Shown here: piece after piece, positions 1-6,706 of the stretch
How positions within the stretch are numbered: the stretch's first letter is position 1
How the letters are laid out: each line of letters starts with the position of its first letter
Made by a program: the position numbers and the translations under genes
The notes under the pieces: generated by a model
Told to the model about the DNA's origin: nothing
What the model saw: only the letters and a program-made list of their open reading frames with translations
Databases searched by the model: none
Assembly (NCBI GenBank): GCA_024641805.1
Contig: JAHECJ010000086.1
Coordinates: forward strand, 1 to 7,825
DNA length: 7,825 bases
Direction of reading: 5' to 3'
Source of the DNA: Desulfococcus sp.
GTDB lineage: Bacteria > Desulfobacterota > Desulfobacteria > Desulfobacterales > Desulfosalsimonadaceae

Positions 1-2019
1 CAGCAGCAGTCTTCTCAGGGCCCGTTCATCGCCCGCTGACCTTCCGCGGGCTCCTTTGAGAATGGGGTATGATCTTATTTCCTGGATCATTTGTTTGGCT
101 GAATTATACGATATGGGCAGGACGCGAAAGGCCACATCCTTTAACACTTCCACCATGATGCCGCCAATGCCGAACATGATCACCGGCCCGAACTGATCAT
201 CTATTTTGGTTCCGATAATCACCTCCGTTCCGCCGCCGGCCATGGGCGATACCAGCACGCCCCGGATATCGGCATCCGGTTTATATGCGCGGGCATTTTC
301 GATGATTTCGGAAAACGCTTTCCGGACGTCTTTTTCTGTCCGCAGGTTGACCTTTACCCCCCGGGCGTCGCTTTTGTGAAGAATATCCGGGGATACGATT
401 TTGAGCGCCACGCCGTTGCCCATGTTTTGGGCAAACCGGACGGCATCCCCGGCGGTTTTTGCCAGGAGGTCTTTGGTGACCGGTGCGCCGTGAAGGGCCA
501 TCAACTCCTTGGCTTCGTGTTCGAGCAAAGCGCTCCGCCCTTCTTTTTTCGCTTTATCGATAAGTTCAACAACCTCGGGTTTCCGTTTTGCGCCCTCGTT
601 TAATACAAAGTTGGTCTTGGCATGATAAGATGTCAGATAATTCTCATATTCACCCAGCGCTCCCATGCATTTTGCTGCCACGTCCAGGGAGTCGTAGACC
701 GGAATCTTATAGTAGCGAAGCAGATGCAGGGGATGGGATTTTTCAGACCCGTACAGGCTGTGAACGATAATCGGCTTTTTGATCTTTTTGACCAGCCGGC
801 CCATCCGGTGCGCCGCGTCCTCTTCCATGAGGCCCAGGCTTTCCGAAAACCGGATGCCGTATCCGCCGAACAGGCCCACCACCAGCAGGCCGCTGATATT
901 TTTGTCATTGAGAAGGATTTCCGCACAATCCGCAAAAATAGTCGGGTCCGCATCGGCGCCGCCGGCAATATCAATGGGGTTTCGGACGGATGCCGCCTGC
1001 GGGAGAAGTTTTTTCAGTTTGTTCCGGGTGGTTTCCGAAAGTTCCGGAACCTCTATGTCAAGATCCGTGAGGATATCCGCCGCAATGGTGGCATGGCCCC
1101 CGCCGTCGGCAAGGATGGCCACTTTGTTTTTTTTCAGGGGCGGAAGGCAGGCCAGTGTTTCGGCCACGGGAAACAGCTGATCTGATTTTTCAATGACAAT
1201 GATTCCCGCCCGTTTAAAAGCGGTTCTGGCAACTTCTGAAATTCCGGCCAGAGCGCCGGTGTGCGAGCCCGCCGACCGCTGCCCGGTTGCGGAGCGCCCG
1301 CTTTTGAGCAGAACAATCGGTTTTTGGATGCTCGTCTGATAGGCCTGCTGAAGAAATTTGCGCCCGTCGCGCATGCCTTCCACGTACATCAGGATCACCC
1401 GTGTGTCCGGGTCATCTTTTAAAAAATCCAGGTATTCATGAAACTTGATGTCCGCTTCATTGCCCACCCCGATGTAATATGAAAATCCCTGCAGGCTTTT
1501 TAGCCGGGCCTCGGTAATCAGCGTCAGGGCCATATTTCCGCTCTGGCTGAGCAGGCCGATGCTGCCCCTGGGCGTTTCCCGCAATCCGACCAGGTTCAGC
1601 CCGGAATGCATGTTCATCATGCCCGATGTGTTCGGACCGATCAGGCGGATGTTGTTTTGTCTGGCAATGGACAGGGTTTCCTGCTCGAGGGCTTTGCCGG
1701 CTTCATTCATTTCGCCGAATCCCACGGCTAAAATGACCGCCCCTTTAACGCCTTTTTTGCCGCAGTCCGCCAGAACAGACGGGACGGTTCTGGCAGGTGT
1801 GGCAATTAAAGCGATATCCACGGGCCCTTCGATATCCGATACTTTTTTGTAACACGTAAAGCCCAGGATTTTCTTTTCTTTCGGGTTGACCGGATATATG
1901 CGGCCTTCATATTTTTCATCAATCAGGGACCGGATGGTCTGCAGGCCCCGTTTGGTGGGATCTTTCGACGCGCCCACAATGGCTACGGATTCGGCGTTTA
2001 ATATGGATTCAATCGACAT
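1..2019 (-). CDS. Acetate/acyl-CoA ligase (ADP-forming), fused alpha-beta, 3' end cut by window
   Basis: This enzyme family converts acyl-CoA, ADP and phosphate to the free acid, CoA and ATP, in the cytoplasm. The frame is open from ATG 2019 to base 1 (673 codons), with no stop before the window edge. From family length I infer that a few tens of C-terminal residues are missing. An N-terminal Rossmann CoA-binding domain (about 1-125) carries VAIVGAS at 12-18 and GPN at 128-130. A succinyl-CoA-ligase-like domain follows, with SQSG at 158-161 and SHTGALAG at 252-259; His253 is the expected phospho-histidine. A linker domain spans roughly 300-460. An ATP-grasp domain begins near 480 and holds HKSD with His548, the second conserved histidine. 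Arg553 stands where glycine is usual (HKSDARGV). A Shine-Dalgarno AGAGGA lies about 9 nt before the ATG. It is the second gene after the hydratase, 133 nt downstream. The substrate (acetate, branched or aryl acid) cannot be read from sequence. Confidence 0.93.
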   Translation of the reverse strand, partial: MSIESILNAESVAIVGASKDPTKRGLQTIRSLIDEKYEGRIYPVNPKEKKILGFTCYKKVSDIEGPVDIALIATPARTVPSVLADCGKKGVKGAVILAVGFGEMNEAGKALEQETLSIARQNNIRLIGPNTSGMMNMHSGLNLVGLRETPRGSIGLLSQSGNMALTLITEARLKSLQGFSYYIGVGNEADIKFHEYLDFLKDDPDTRVILMYVEGMRDGRKFLQQAYQTSIQKPIVLLKSGRSATGQRSAGSHTGALAGISEVARTAFKRAGIIVIEKSDQLFPVAETLACLPPLKKNKVAILADGGGHATIAADILTDLDIEVPELSETTRNKLKKLLPQAASVRNPIDIAGGADADPTIFADCAEILLNDKNISGLLVVGLFGGYGIRFSESLGLMEEDAAHRMGRLVKKIKKPIIVHSLYGSEKSHPLHLLRYYKIPVYDSLDVAAKCMGALGEYENYLTSYHAKTNFVLNEGAKRKPEVVELIDKAKKEGRSALLEHEAKELMALHGAPVTKDLLAKTAGDAVRFAQNMGNGVALKIVSPDILHKSDARGVKVNLRTEKDVRKAFSEIIENARAYKPDADIRGVLVSPMAGGGTEVIIGTKIDDQFGPVIMFGIGGIMVEVLKDVAFRVLPISYNSAKQMIQEIRSYPILKGARGRSAGDERALRRLLL

Positions 2020-2068
2020 TTGGCTTTCCTCTTTTCTGAGTGAATTGATTTAACCGGATTATTATTAG

Positions 2069-2157
2069 CCTGATTCGTCCATTTGCGAGGCATAAGGGGA
2101 GAAGCTGCAGATGCTTTACCGCGATCCCCTTATAACAAAGCAAATGAACGAATCAGG
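2069..2157. repeat. Long two-part inverted repeat between hydratase and ligase genes
   Basis: The outer arms 2069-2086 and 2140-2157 pair at 17 of 18 positions, with one C/A mismatch at 2079/2147. After an internal loop (2087-2091 against 2134-2139), a second stem pairs 2092-2100 with 2125-2133 perfectly (ATAAGGGGA with TCCCCTTAT). The loop is 2101-2124. The right arm includes the hydratase stop codon (TGA at 2155-2153). A run of six T follows the right arm on the plus strand only, so it resembles an intrinsic terminator for plus-strand transcription, although no plus-strand gene precedes it. On the minus strand, the direction of both genes, no U-tract follows. It could be an mRNA-stabilising or attenuating hairpin, or a small MITE/REP-like insertion. 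Confidence 0.8.
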
Positions 2158-2920
2158 ATTTTTTACGGTGTTCAAACTCCGACAGAGCAGATACGCGCTC
2201 TTTGGATGACACGCAGGCCAGACAGGCTTCCACTTCAAACGCCATCAGCGTTTCCATGCCTTCTCCGTCCGCTGCCCGAAGGAGCCCCTGTTTCAGCATT
2301 TTTATGGAAAACGCCGAATTTTCGGCAATTTTATCAGCCATGGCCCGGGTTGCCGCCATCAGCTGGTCCCTGGGGACGCATTTGTTGACCAGACCGATTT
2401 TTTCGGCCATGCGGCCATCGATATTTTCCGCGGTAAACAGCAGTTCCCTTGCTTTTGCCGGCCCGATGAGATCCAGCAGGAGCCGGAAGGATCCGCCGGT
2501 GGCGGATGACGAAACCCGGGCCTCCGGGGAGCCGATGGCCGCGTCTTCTGCGGCTATCCGGATATCGCAGGCCAGGGCCAGTTCATAACCCGACCCCAGC
2601 GCATACCCGTTGATGGCGGCAATGGTGGGTTTTTCAAACCGGATGATCTCCATAGAGACGCTTTGCAGGAATTCCAGGTAATCGCGATAGGCTTCAAGGG
2701 TGCGGGTTTTGGATTCCTTTAAATCCGCACCCGTGGAAAATGCCCGGCCTTCGCCGGTAAACAACAGAACCCGGATGGCGTCATCGGATTTCACCTCTTC
2801 CAGCGCTGTTTGAATTTCCAACCACATCTGTTTGTTCATGGCATTTAACACCTGGGGCCGGTTGAGCGTGATAACGGCTACCGGAGCTTCTTTTTCAAAT
2901 TTGATACAGTCAAAAGTCAT
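2153..2920 (-). CDS. Enoyl-CoA hydratase/isomerase (crotonase family)
   Basis: This is a 255-residue crotonase-fold protein, the usual length for single-domain members. It probably hydrates or isomerises an enoyl-CoA in the cytoplasm. FSTGADL at 61-67 and GYALGSGYEL at 104-113 supply the backbone amides of the oxyanion hole. Glu113 (YELALACD) and Glu133 (SPEA) sit at the positions of the two catalytic glutamates of classical hydratases, so hydration is plausible; other crotonase reactions cannot be excluded. The segment after Glu133 (RVSSSATGGSFRLL) departs from the usual LGxxPGxGGTQRL wording. The start ATG 2920 has AAAGGA upstream (AGGA 9 nt away). The ligase follows 133 nt downstream on the same strand, which suggests co-transcription in fatty or aromatic acid turnover. 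No thiolase or dehydrogenase is in view. Confidence 0.92.
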   Translation of the reverse strand: MTFDCIKFEKEAPVAVITLNRPQVLNAMNKQMWLEIQTALEEVKSDDAIRVLLFTGEGRAFSTGADLKESKTRTLEAYRDYLEFLQSVSMEIIRFEKPTIAAINGYALGSGYELALACDIRIAAEDAAIGSPEARVSSSATGGSFRLLLDLIGPAKARELLFTAENIDGRMAEKIGLVNKCVPRDQLMAATRAMADKIAENSAFSIKMLKQGLLRAADGEGMETLMAFEVEACLACVSSKERVSALSEFEHRKKS

Positions 2921-2932
2921 AACGTCATTCCT

Positions 2933-2952
2933 TTAAAAAAATATTTTTTTAA
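2933..2952. promoter_or_regulatory. A/T-only perfect palindrome upstream of hydratase gene
   Basis: A perfect 20-bp palindrome, TTAAAAAAATATTTTTTTAA, lies immediately upstream of the hydratase ribosome-binding site. It may be an operator, a DNA-bending element or a UP-like element, or simply AT-rich leader sequence. The rest of the 2921-3020 gap is AT-rich, and I see no convincing -35/-10 pair or terminator in it. Confidence 0.35.
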
Positions 2953-3020
2953 TGATATTAAATAGTTAAATTCGTTTTCCGTTTCAGTGAAAATCTTTTA
3001 AAAACCGGTTAATAGCAAGC

Positions 3021-4547
3021 TTACCCGGCGGTGTACTGTTTTTTGATCTCTTTTTTCTGTTTGTCGGCTTCAACAACCATGCGGTAGGCAATATAATATT
3101 TGTAAATATTGCTCACATACTGCACGGTTTCGAGGCCGATTTCCCTGGCGGCCGCGATTTCGACATTGTCAAACCAAATATCCGGGTCCAGGTGCATCCG
3201 GCCGGCGGCCTCCCGGAGCTGCGATATCTTTGCCGGGCCGGCATTGTAACAGGCCAGGGTAAAAAACATTTTGTTTGGCGGATCCATGGGTTCTTCGGCA
3301 AAATAACGGTCCCTGAGAAATGCGAGATACTTGATGCCCGCATGAATATTTCCTTCCAGGGTATGGATATCGGCAATATTCACATTGGGGTCCTCGGCTG
3401 TGGACGGCAGGACCTGCATTACCCCCACCGCGCCGCTGGGATTTTCCTTGTTCTGATTGATCCGGGATTCCTGGTAAGCCATGGCGGCGATCATCAGCCA
3501 GTCAAAATCATATTTTTGAGAATACTTTTTAAAAAGAGAAACTGATTTTTCAAACCGGCGGAACGCATCTTTCTCCATGGGATTGCTCACCCACTGACAG
3601 GATCCAAGGTACCGGTTAAAAAGGATGTTTCCCATAAGCGTTCCTTTTTTATGGGTTTTCCTAAAGTCATTGATTTTTTGCCGCAGCATCGGGCAGTTTT
3701 TTCGAACCGCCCAGGCAATCTGACCGTTTTCTCTTAGCTTTATGTGGCGGCAAAAAGAGAGGTCTTTGAATATGCCGGACCAGCAGTCGGCTTTATGGCT
3801 GTCGATCACCGTCATCGGAATGATGCCGACGTTCATCATTTCAAGGATATCTTCGTCTTCGAGCAGTTCATCCAGCTTTTTGATGTTTATTTGTTTCAGC
3901 TTTTTCTTTTTAAACCGGTGATTTATTTCTTCCAGGCTTTCAAAGTAGCTGCTGGACTCCCGGACGTAGATGGTTTTCCCGGAAAGGTCTTCTATGGTTT
4001 TGACCGCCGGGAGTCCGGGGGCGGTGACAAGAATTTCCGTTACACCGGAAATACCGGGGATTGAAAAATCCACCTGTTTTTGGCGTTCCGGGGTGATGGT
4101 CAGGTTGCCGGCGGCGATGTCGCCCAATCCGTTGATTAAATCCGGAATCAGCCGGTCCCGCTGGGTGGGGATAATTATGACCCGGACCTGGAGAATATCC
4201 CGTTTCAGCTCCTTATTAATAAATTTTTCAAATGCTTTCAGCATTTCATAGGAAAGCCCCCGCTGATCGATTCCGTCTAAAAAGTAATATGTTTTACTGT
4301 AAGGGACCAGGGCGCGGATGACATTTTTTTTGGCCATGGCCTTAAAATTGCCGGTCCACTTTTTGTTGAGCCAGGCTATGTTTGCGTTTGCAAGGGAATT
4401 GTTCTGGGCTGGAAAAAACAGGTTCGGTTGGGATTGGGTGAACGGATTGCCGCCTTCGGGTCCCGGGCGGTTTAACATAAAACCGATTGCCATAAAAATG
4501 ATTAGCAAAGCCGCAGGAGCCAGTTTTTTGATTCGGTTAGAATGCAT
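3021..4547 (-). CDS. mltF: MltF-like membrane-bound lytic murein transglycosylase
   Basis: This 508-residue periplasmic enzyme is expected to cleave peptidoglycan glycan strands with formation of 1,6-anhydro-muropeptides. Residues 9-25 form a hydrophobic signal or anchor after two lysines; there is no lipobox cysteine. Residues about 75-310 resemble a family 3 solute-binding domain (GLSYEMLKAFEKF, ITPERQKQVDFS, VRESSSYFESL), the regulatory module of MltF. Residues about 340-490 are the SLT catalytic domain: AYQES with catalytic Glu360, GAVGVMQV at 372-379, and ACYNAG at 432-437. The length and domain order match MltF. An in-frame TAA four codons upstream leaves ATG 4547 as the first start, but its Shine-Dalgarno is weak. 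It is flanked by 179-nt and 100-nt gaps, so it is probably a separate transcription unit. No clear terminator follows the stop. Confidence 0.93.
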   Translation of the reverse strand: MHSNRIKKLAPAALLIIFMAIGFMLNRPGPEGGNPFTQSQPNLFFPAQNNSLANANIAWLNKKWTGNFKAMAKKNVIRALVPYSKTYYFLDGIDQRGLSYEMLKAFEKFINKELKRDILQVRVIIIPTQRDRLIPDLINGLGDIAAGNLTITPERQKQVDFSIPGISGVTEILVTAPGLPAVKTIEDLSGKTIYVRESSSYFESLEEINHRFKKKKLKQINIKKLDELLEDEDILEMMNVGIIPMTVIDSHKADCWSGIFKDLSFCRHIKLRENGQIAWAVRKNCPMLRQKINDFRKTHKKGTLMGNILFNRYLGSCQWVSNPMEKDAFRRFEKSVSLFKKYSQKYDFDWLMIAAMAYQESRINQNKENPSGAVGVMQVLPSTAEDPNVNIADIHTLEGNIHAGIKYLAFLRDRYFAEEPMDPPNKMFFTLACYNAGPAKISQLREAAGRMHLDPDIWFDNVEIAAAREIGLETVQYVSNIYKYYIAYRMVVEADKQKKEIKKQYTAG

Positions 4548-4570
4548 TTTGCCGGTTCTTTATAACCCTT

Positions 4571-4585
4571 TCAACAGGCTGTTGA
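4571..4585. promoter_or_regulatory. TCAACAG-G-CTGTTGA dyad in the transglycosylase leader
   Basis: Two perfect 7-bp arms (4571-4577 and 4579-4585) flank a single G, 23 nt upstream of the transglycosylase start codon. It may be an operator or short leader hairpin. Similar CAACAG/CTGTTG dyads are common in intergenic DNA, and it may simply flank the neighbouring repeat element. No convincing promoter hexamers accompany it. Confidence 0.35.
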
Positions 4586-4609
4586 GTTTGTAAAAAGTTA
4601 TGTCCTGAA

Positions 4610-4734
4610 GGGCGGGGGCAAAGAAAAAAGCGCCAAATTCAAGGCGCACAAGTTCTGAGGAACGAGGCGTACGAATGTACGGTGAGTGACGAAGAACGCC
4701 GTGCAACACAGAATTTGGACTTTTTGCAAAGCCC
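4610..4734. repeat. Intergenic imperfect palindromic repeat element, about 125 bp
   Basis: The element forms one long imperfect dyad centred near 4675. CCAAATTC at 4633-4640 pairs with GAATTTGG at 4711-4718. AAAAG at 4626-4630 pairs with a T5 run at 4721-4725 (one G-U). GCAC at 4646-4649 pairs with GTGC at 4701-4704, and GGGC at 4610-4613 with GCCC at 4731-4734. The centre is a perfect small hairpin, CGTAC-GAAT-GTACG, at 4668-4681. It begins four bases past the stop codon of the phosphorylase-like gene. The wording resembles dispersed intergenic palindromes that I recall from Desulfobacterota genomes; this is memory, not a search. Read on the minus strand, the outer stem ends in a run of six T, so the element could also terminate transcription of that gene. 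Confidence 0.7.
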
Positions 4735-4737
4735 TCG

Positions 4738-6423
4738 CTATGAAAATATTTTTTCAAGTATAACCTTGGTCACCATATACGTCGGCCGGACGCCTTCGGC
4801 CCCCATTACCCCGGCAGCCAGGGTCTGGCCGCTGGTCAGGGGATTATCCGACGCATAGTAAGCATAGCGGACTTTCACATCCTTGGAAATGTGCCGCTTG
4901 ATAATCGCCGCGCTGATGGCGCGCTGATAGTGCCCGCCTTCCATTTCCAGGCCGATGGTGTTCCAGCTGGACTGGAATTTTTCCAGCAGGTCCCGGTTCT
5001 GGAGGGAAGTGCCCAGAACGGTGATGACCGGGCCGGCATAGACATTGATATCCGGATCAAAGTCCTTCCGGGACAGGTCGTTGTCAAAGATATAATTGTC
5101 CGAAGAGCCCTCGATAACATGGGCGGTCGCCAGCATGATGTCGCCTTTTTTCCCGGGCAGGATGCCCGCTTTGCCCATCACGGAGATGGATCTTACATTC
5201 ATCAGCATGTCATGGTTTTTGTTGAACGGTTCCAGCAGGCGGTCCATGACTTCAAAAGCCTGTGCGCCGAAGGCGTAATCCATGACCAGAAGAACCGGTT
5301 TTTTTTCATCCGCGGCCGTCGACATATTCAGCTTCAAATCCGGATGAAAGGCTACGCCGTCGAGACCGCCGGTATCAATAATCTGGCAGTCGATGTGGGT
5401 TCCGGAACGGTCCGGAAGCTCATGAAATCCGTGCGTTGCGGCAAATTTGATAATATCGGCGCCCTGGTCCCGGAGGCATTTGACAAAGCGGTAGAGTTCA
5501 TCATCGGCTCTGTCCGTCTGGTTTCCGCAGGCCCGTATTCCGGCGTATCCGTAGACCAGGTTCAGCACGCTGTGCAGGTTGGCGCTGATAATATGCAGGG
5601 GGCGGTCCTGGAGGTTGAGCGTCAGGAGTTTGTTCTTGATATCCTCAGCCCATTGTTCGCCGTATCGCTGATGGGCGATAATATTCATCAGCGATGGGGT
5701 CAAATGAACGGTCAGGTAGTTTTCCCTGGATTTTTGTTCCTGTTCCACCCGCTTGCCCAGATTGTATATCAGGGAGAAAAGGCCGTTGTTGCTTTTGTTT
5801 TCCCGCTTATTTTTTTCAAAGGAATCATAGACTTTTCGCGTTTCATGATACGACCGACCCACCACCAGTGAGAGATCCCAGATAGCCTGCTCCACTTCCT
5901 GCTTGGTCAGGTTGTCGATCCGGTCAATGATCTTTTCCAGGTCTCTCCATTCATTGGTCACGCTTCCGGTTTCATCGTTCATCCGGGTCCGGATCTTCTT
6001 GGCCTCCAGGTTCAGGAACGTAATGTGGGTTAAAATATCATATATTTCGCTCAGCCCCCGGGTAATCACAAAACAGATTTCATTGTCGCTGATCCGGTAA
6101 CAGGCCCGGCGGCGTTTCAGGGGAATGATTTTTTCAAACGCATTTTCTCCAAACTGCTCCTCTTCCGTCAGAATAATGCGCGTGCATTCTTCAATGCCCC
6201 GGGGCAGCCGGTCGATGACATATTCCAGCCCGTTGAGTTCCACCACCCGGGGGTCGTTCATGCTGCCGTAGATTTCAGGGCTCAGGGTGATAAGGCAGTC
6301 GGCCAGGGTTTGGCCCATTCTTCCCGACGGCCGGTAAAAGCCTCTTAAGGCCAGGGCATAGGCAATGGTTTTGAAAGACCGTATGGCAACCCGGGCTTTT
6401 TGTGCTCTGGTGAGATCCTGCAT
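4738..6423 (-). CDS. Uncharacterised protein (DUF6909-like) with nucleoside-phosphorylase-like C-terminal half
   Basis: This is a 561-residue soluble protein of unknown function, with no signal peptide or membrane segment. The N-terminal part (about 1-260) has conserved-looking motifs: LRGFYRPSGR at 26-35, LPRGIEECTRIILT at 73-86, PLKRRR at 101-106 and ITRGLSEIYDILTH at 120-133, followed by a charged helical stretch. The C-terminal part resembles the PNP/MTA-SAH nucleosidase superfamily. GKAGILPGKKGDIMLAT at 417-433 is like the family's GxAGxL...VGDI. LEMEGGHY at 492-499 is like the VEMEA ribose-binding motif, and YASDNP at 523-528 supplies a candidate catalytic Asp526. A nucleoside or nucleotide hydrolase or phosphorylase activity is therefore a hypothesis. 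I link it to DUF6909 from memory only. ATG 6423 is preferred because AAGGAA lies 8 nt before it; a TTG at 6504 would add 27 unlikely residues. It sits alone between two structured gaps. Confidence 0.88.
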   Translation of the reverse strand: MQDLTRAQKARVAIRSFKTIAYALALRGFYRPSGRMGQTLADCLITLSPEIYGSMNDPRVVELNGLEYVIDRLPRGIEECTRIILTEEEQFGENAFEKIIPLKRRRACYRISDNEICFVITRGLSEIYDILTHITFLNLEAKKIRTRMNDETGSVTNEWRDLEKIIDRIDNLTKQEVEQAIWDLSLVVGRSYHETRKVYDSFEKNKRENKSNNGLFSLIYNLGKRVEQEQKSRENYLTVHLTPSLMNIIAHQRYGEQWAEDIKNKLLTLNLQDRPLHIISANLHSVLNLVYGYAGIRACGNQTDRADDELYRFVKCLRDQGADIIKFAATHGFHELPDRSGTHIDCQIIDTGGLDGVAFHPDLKLNMSTAADEKKPVLLVMDYAFGAQAFEVMDRLLEPFNKNHDMLMNVRSISVMGKAGILPGKKGDIMLATAHVIEGSSDNYIFDNDLSRKDFDPDINVYAGPVITVLGTSLQNRDLLEKFQSSWNTIGLEMEGGHYQRAISAAIIKRHISKDVKVRYAYYASDNPLTSGQTLAAGVMGAEGVRPTYMVTKVILEKIFS

Positions 6424-6431
6424 GGGGGGTG

Positions 6432-6438
6432 TTCCTTT
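6432..6438 (-). promoter_or_regulatory. Ribosome-binding site fixing the start at 6423
   Basis: AAAGGAA on the minus strand lies 8 nt before ATG 6423. The upstream TTG in the same frame (6504-6502) has no purine-rich site at proper spacing, and the residues it would add do not resemble a domain or signal peptide. Confidence 0.7.
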
Positions 6439-6632
6439 TTCCGTTTTGAATTGTAGGCCTGAAAAGTATCTGTCCGGCTGGTGCGAAAAGCTGATAATAC
6501 TCAAAAATAATTCACTTTACCATTTTTTTTGCTGAAAAGAAAGCACAAGTCTTTTTTGAGGATCAGGTTTTTGAGAGGAGTAACATTCTTTTGGAAAGAT
6601 GGAAAGGACGTGCGGGGTTGGACGATTGATTC

Positions 6633-6680
6633 CCGGGCCGAAAATTCCGATCCGGTTTTGTCAGAATTTGACCGGCCCGG
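6633..6680. other. GC-rich hairpin downstream of response regulator gene
   Basis: CCGGGCCG at 6633-6640 pairs with CGGCCCGG at 6673-6680. Inside a small asymmetric bulge, AAATTC at 6642-6647 pairs with GAATTT at 6664-6669. It begins 26 nt after the response regulator stop codon. A T-rich stretch (CCTTTATTTT) follows only on the plus strand, so as a terminator for the minus-strand gene it lacks a U-tract. It may act as an mRNA 3'-end stabiliser. Confidence 0.55.
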
Positions 6681-6706
6681 CCTTTATTTTCGAGCCTGCG
6701 AAACAG

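Larger units (their letters stand above)
6424..6706. other. 283-nt intergenic region between response regulator and phosphorylase-like gene
   Basis: No gene is supported here. The part near 6480-6540 is AT-rich and could hold the promoter of the downstream gene. A TATTAT hexamer is readable on the minus strand near 6490-6500, but there is no good -35 partner, so I do not call it. A GC-rich hairpin occupies 6633-6680. Plus-strand open frames here have no plausible start signals. Confidence 0.5.

Noticed and set aside
622..1185. 187-codon plus-strand open frame
   Set aside because: It is antisense to the ADP-forming ligase, whose domains and catalytic histidine are continuous through this region.
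2953..3020. Possible promoter or terminator between the transglycosylase and hydratase genes
   Set aside because: The best minus-strand pair, TTCACT-17-TAACTA, matches the -10 consensus poorly, and there is no stable stem followed by a U-tract.
4560..4757. 65-codon minus-strand open frame between the phosphorylase-like gene and the transglycosylase
   Set aside because: It is almost entirely the translated palindromic repeat, overlaps the end of the upstream gene, and has no recognisable protein features.
4891..5871. 326-codon plus-strand open frame
   Set aside because: It is antisense to the phosphorylase-like gene. The minus-strand frame has coherent family motifs and a ribosome-binding site; this one has neither.
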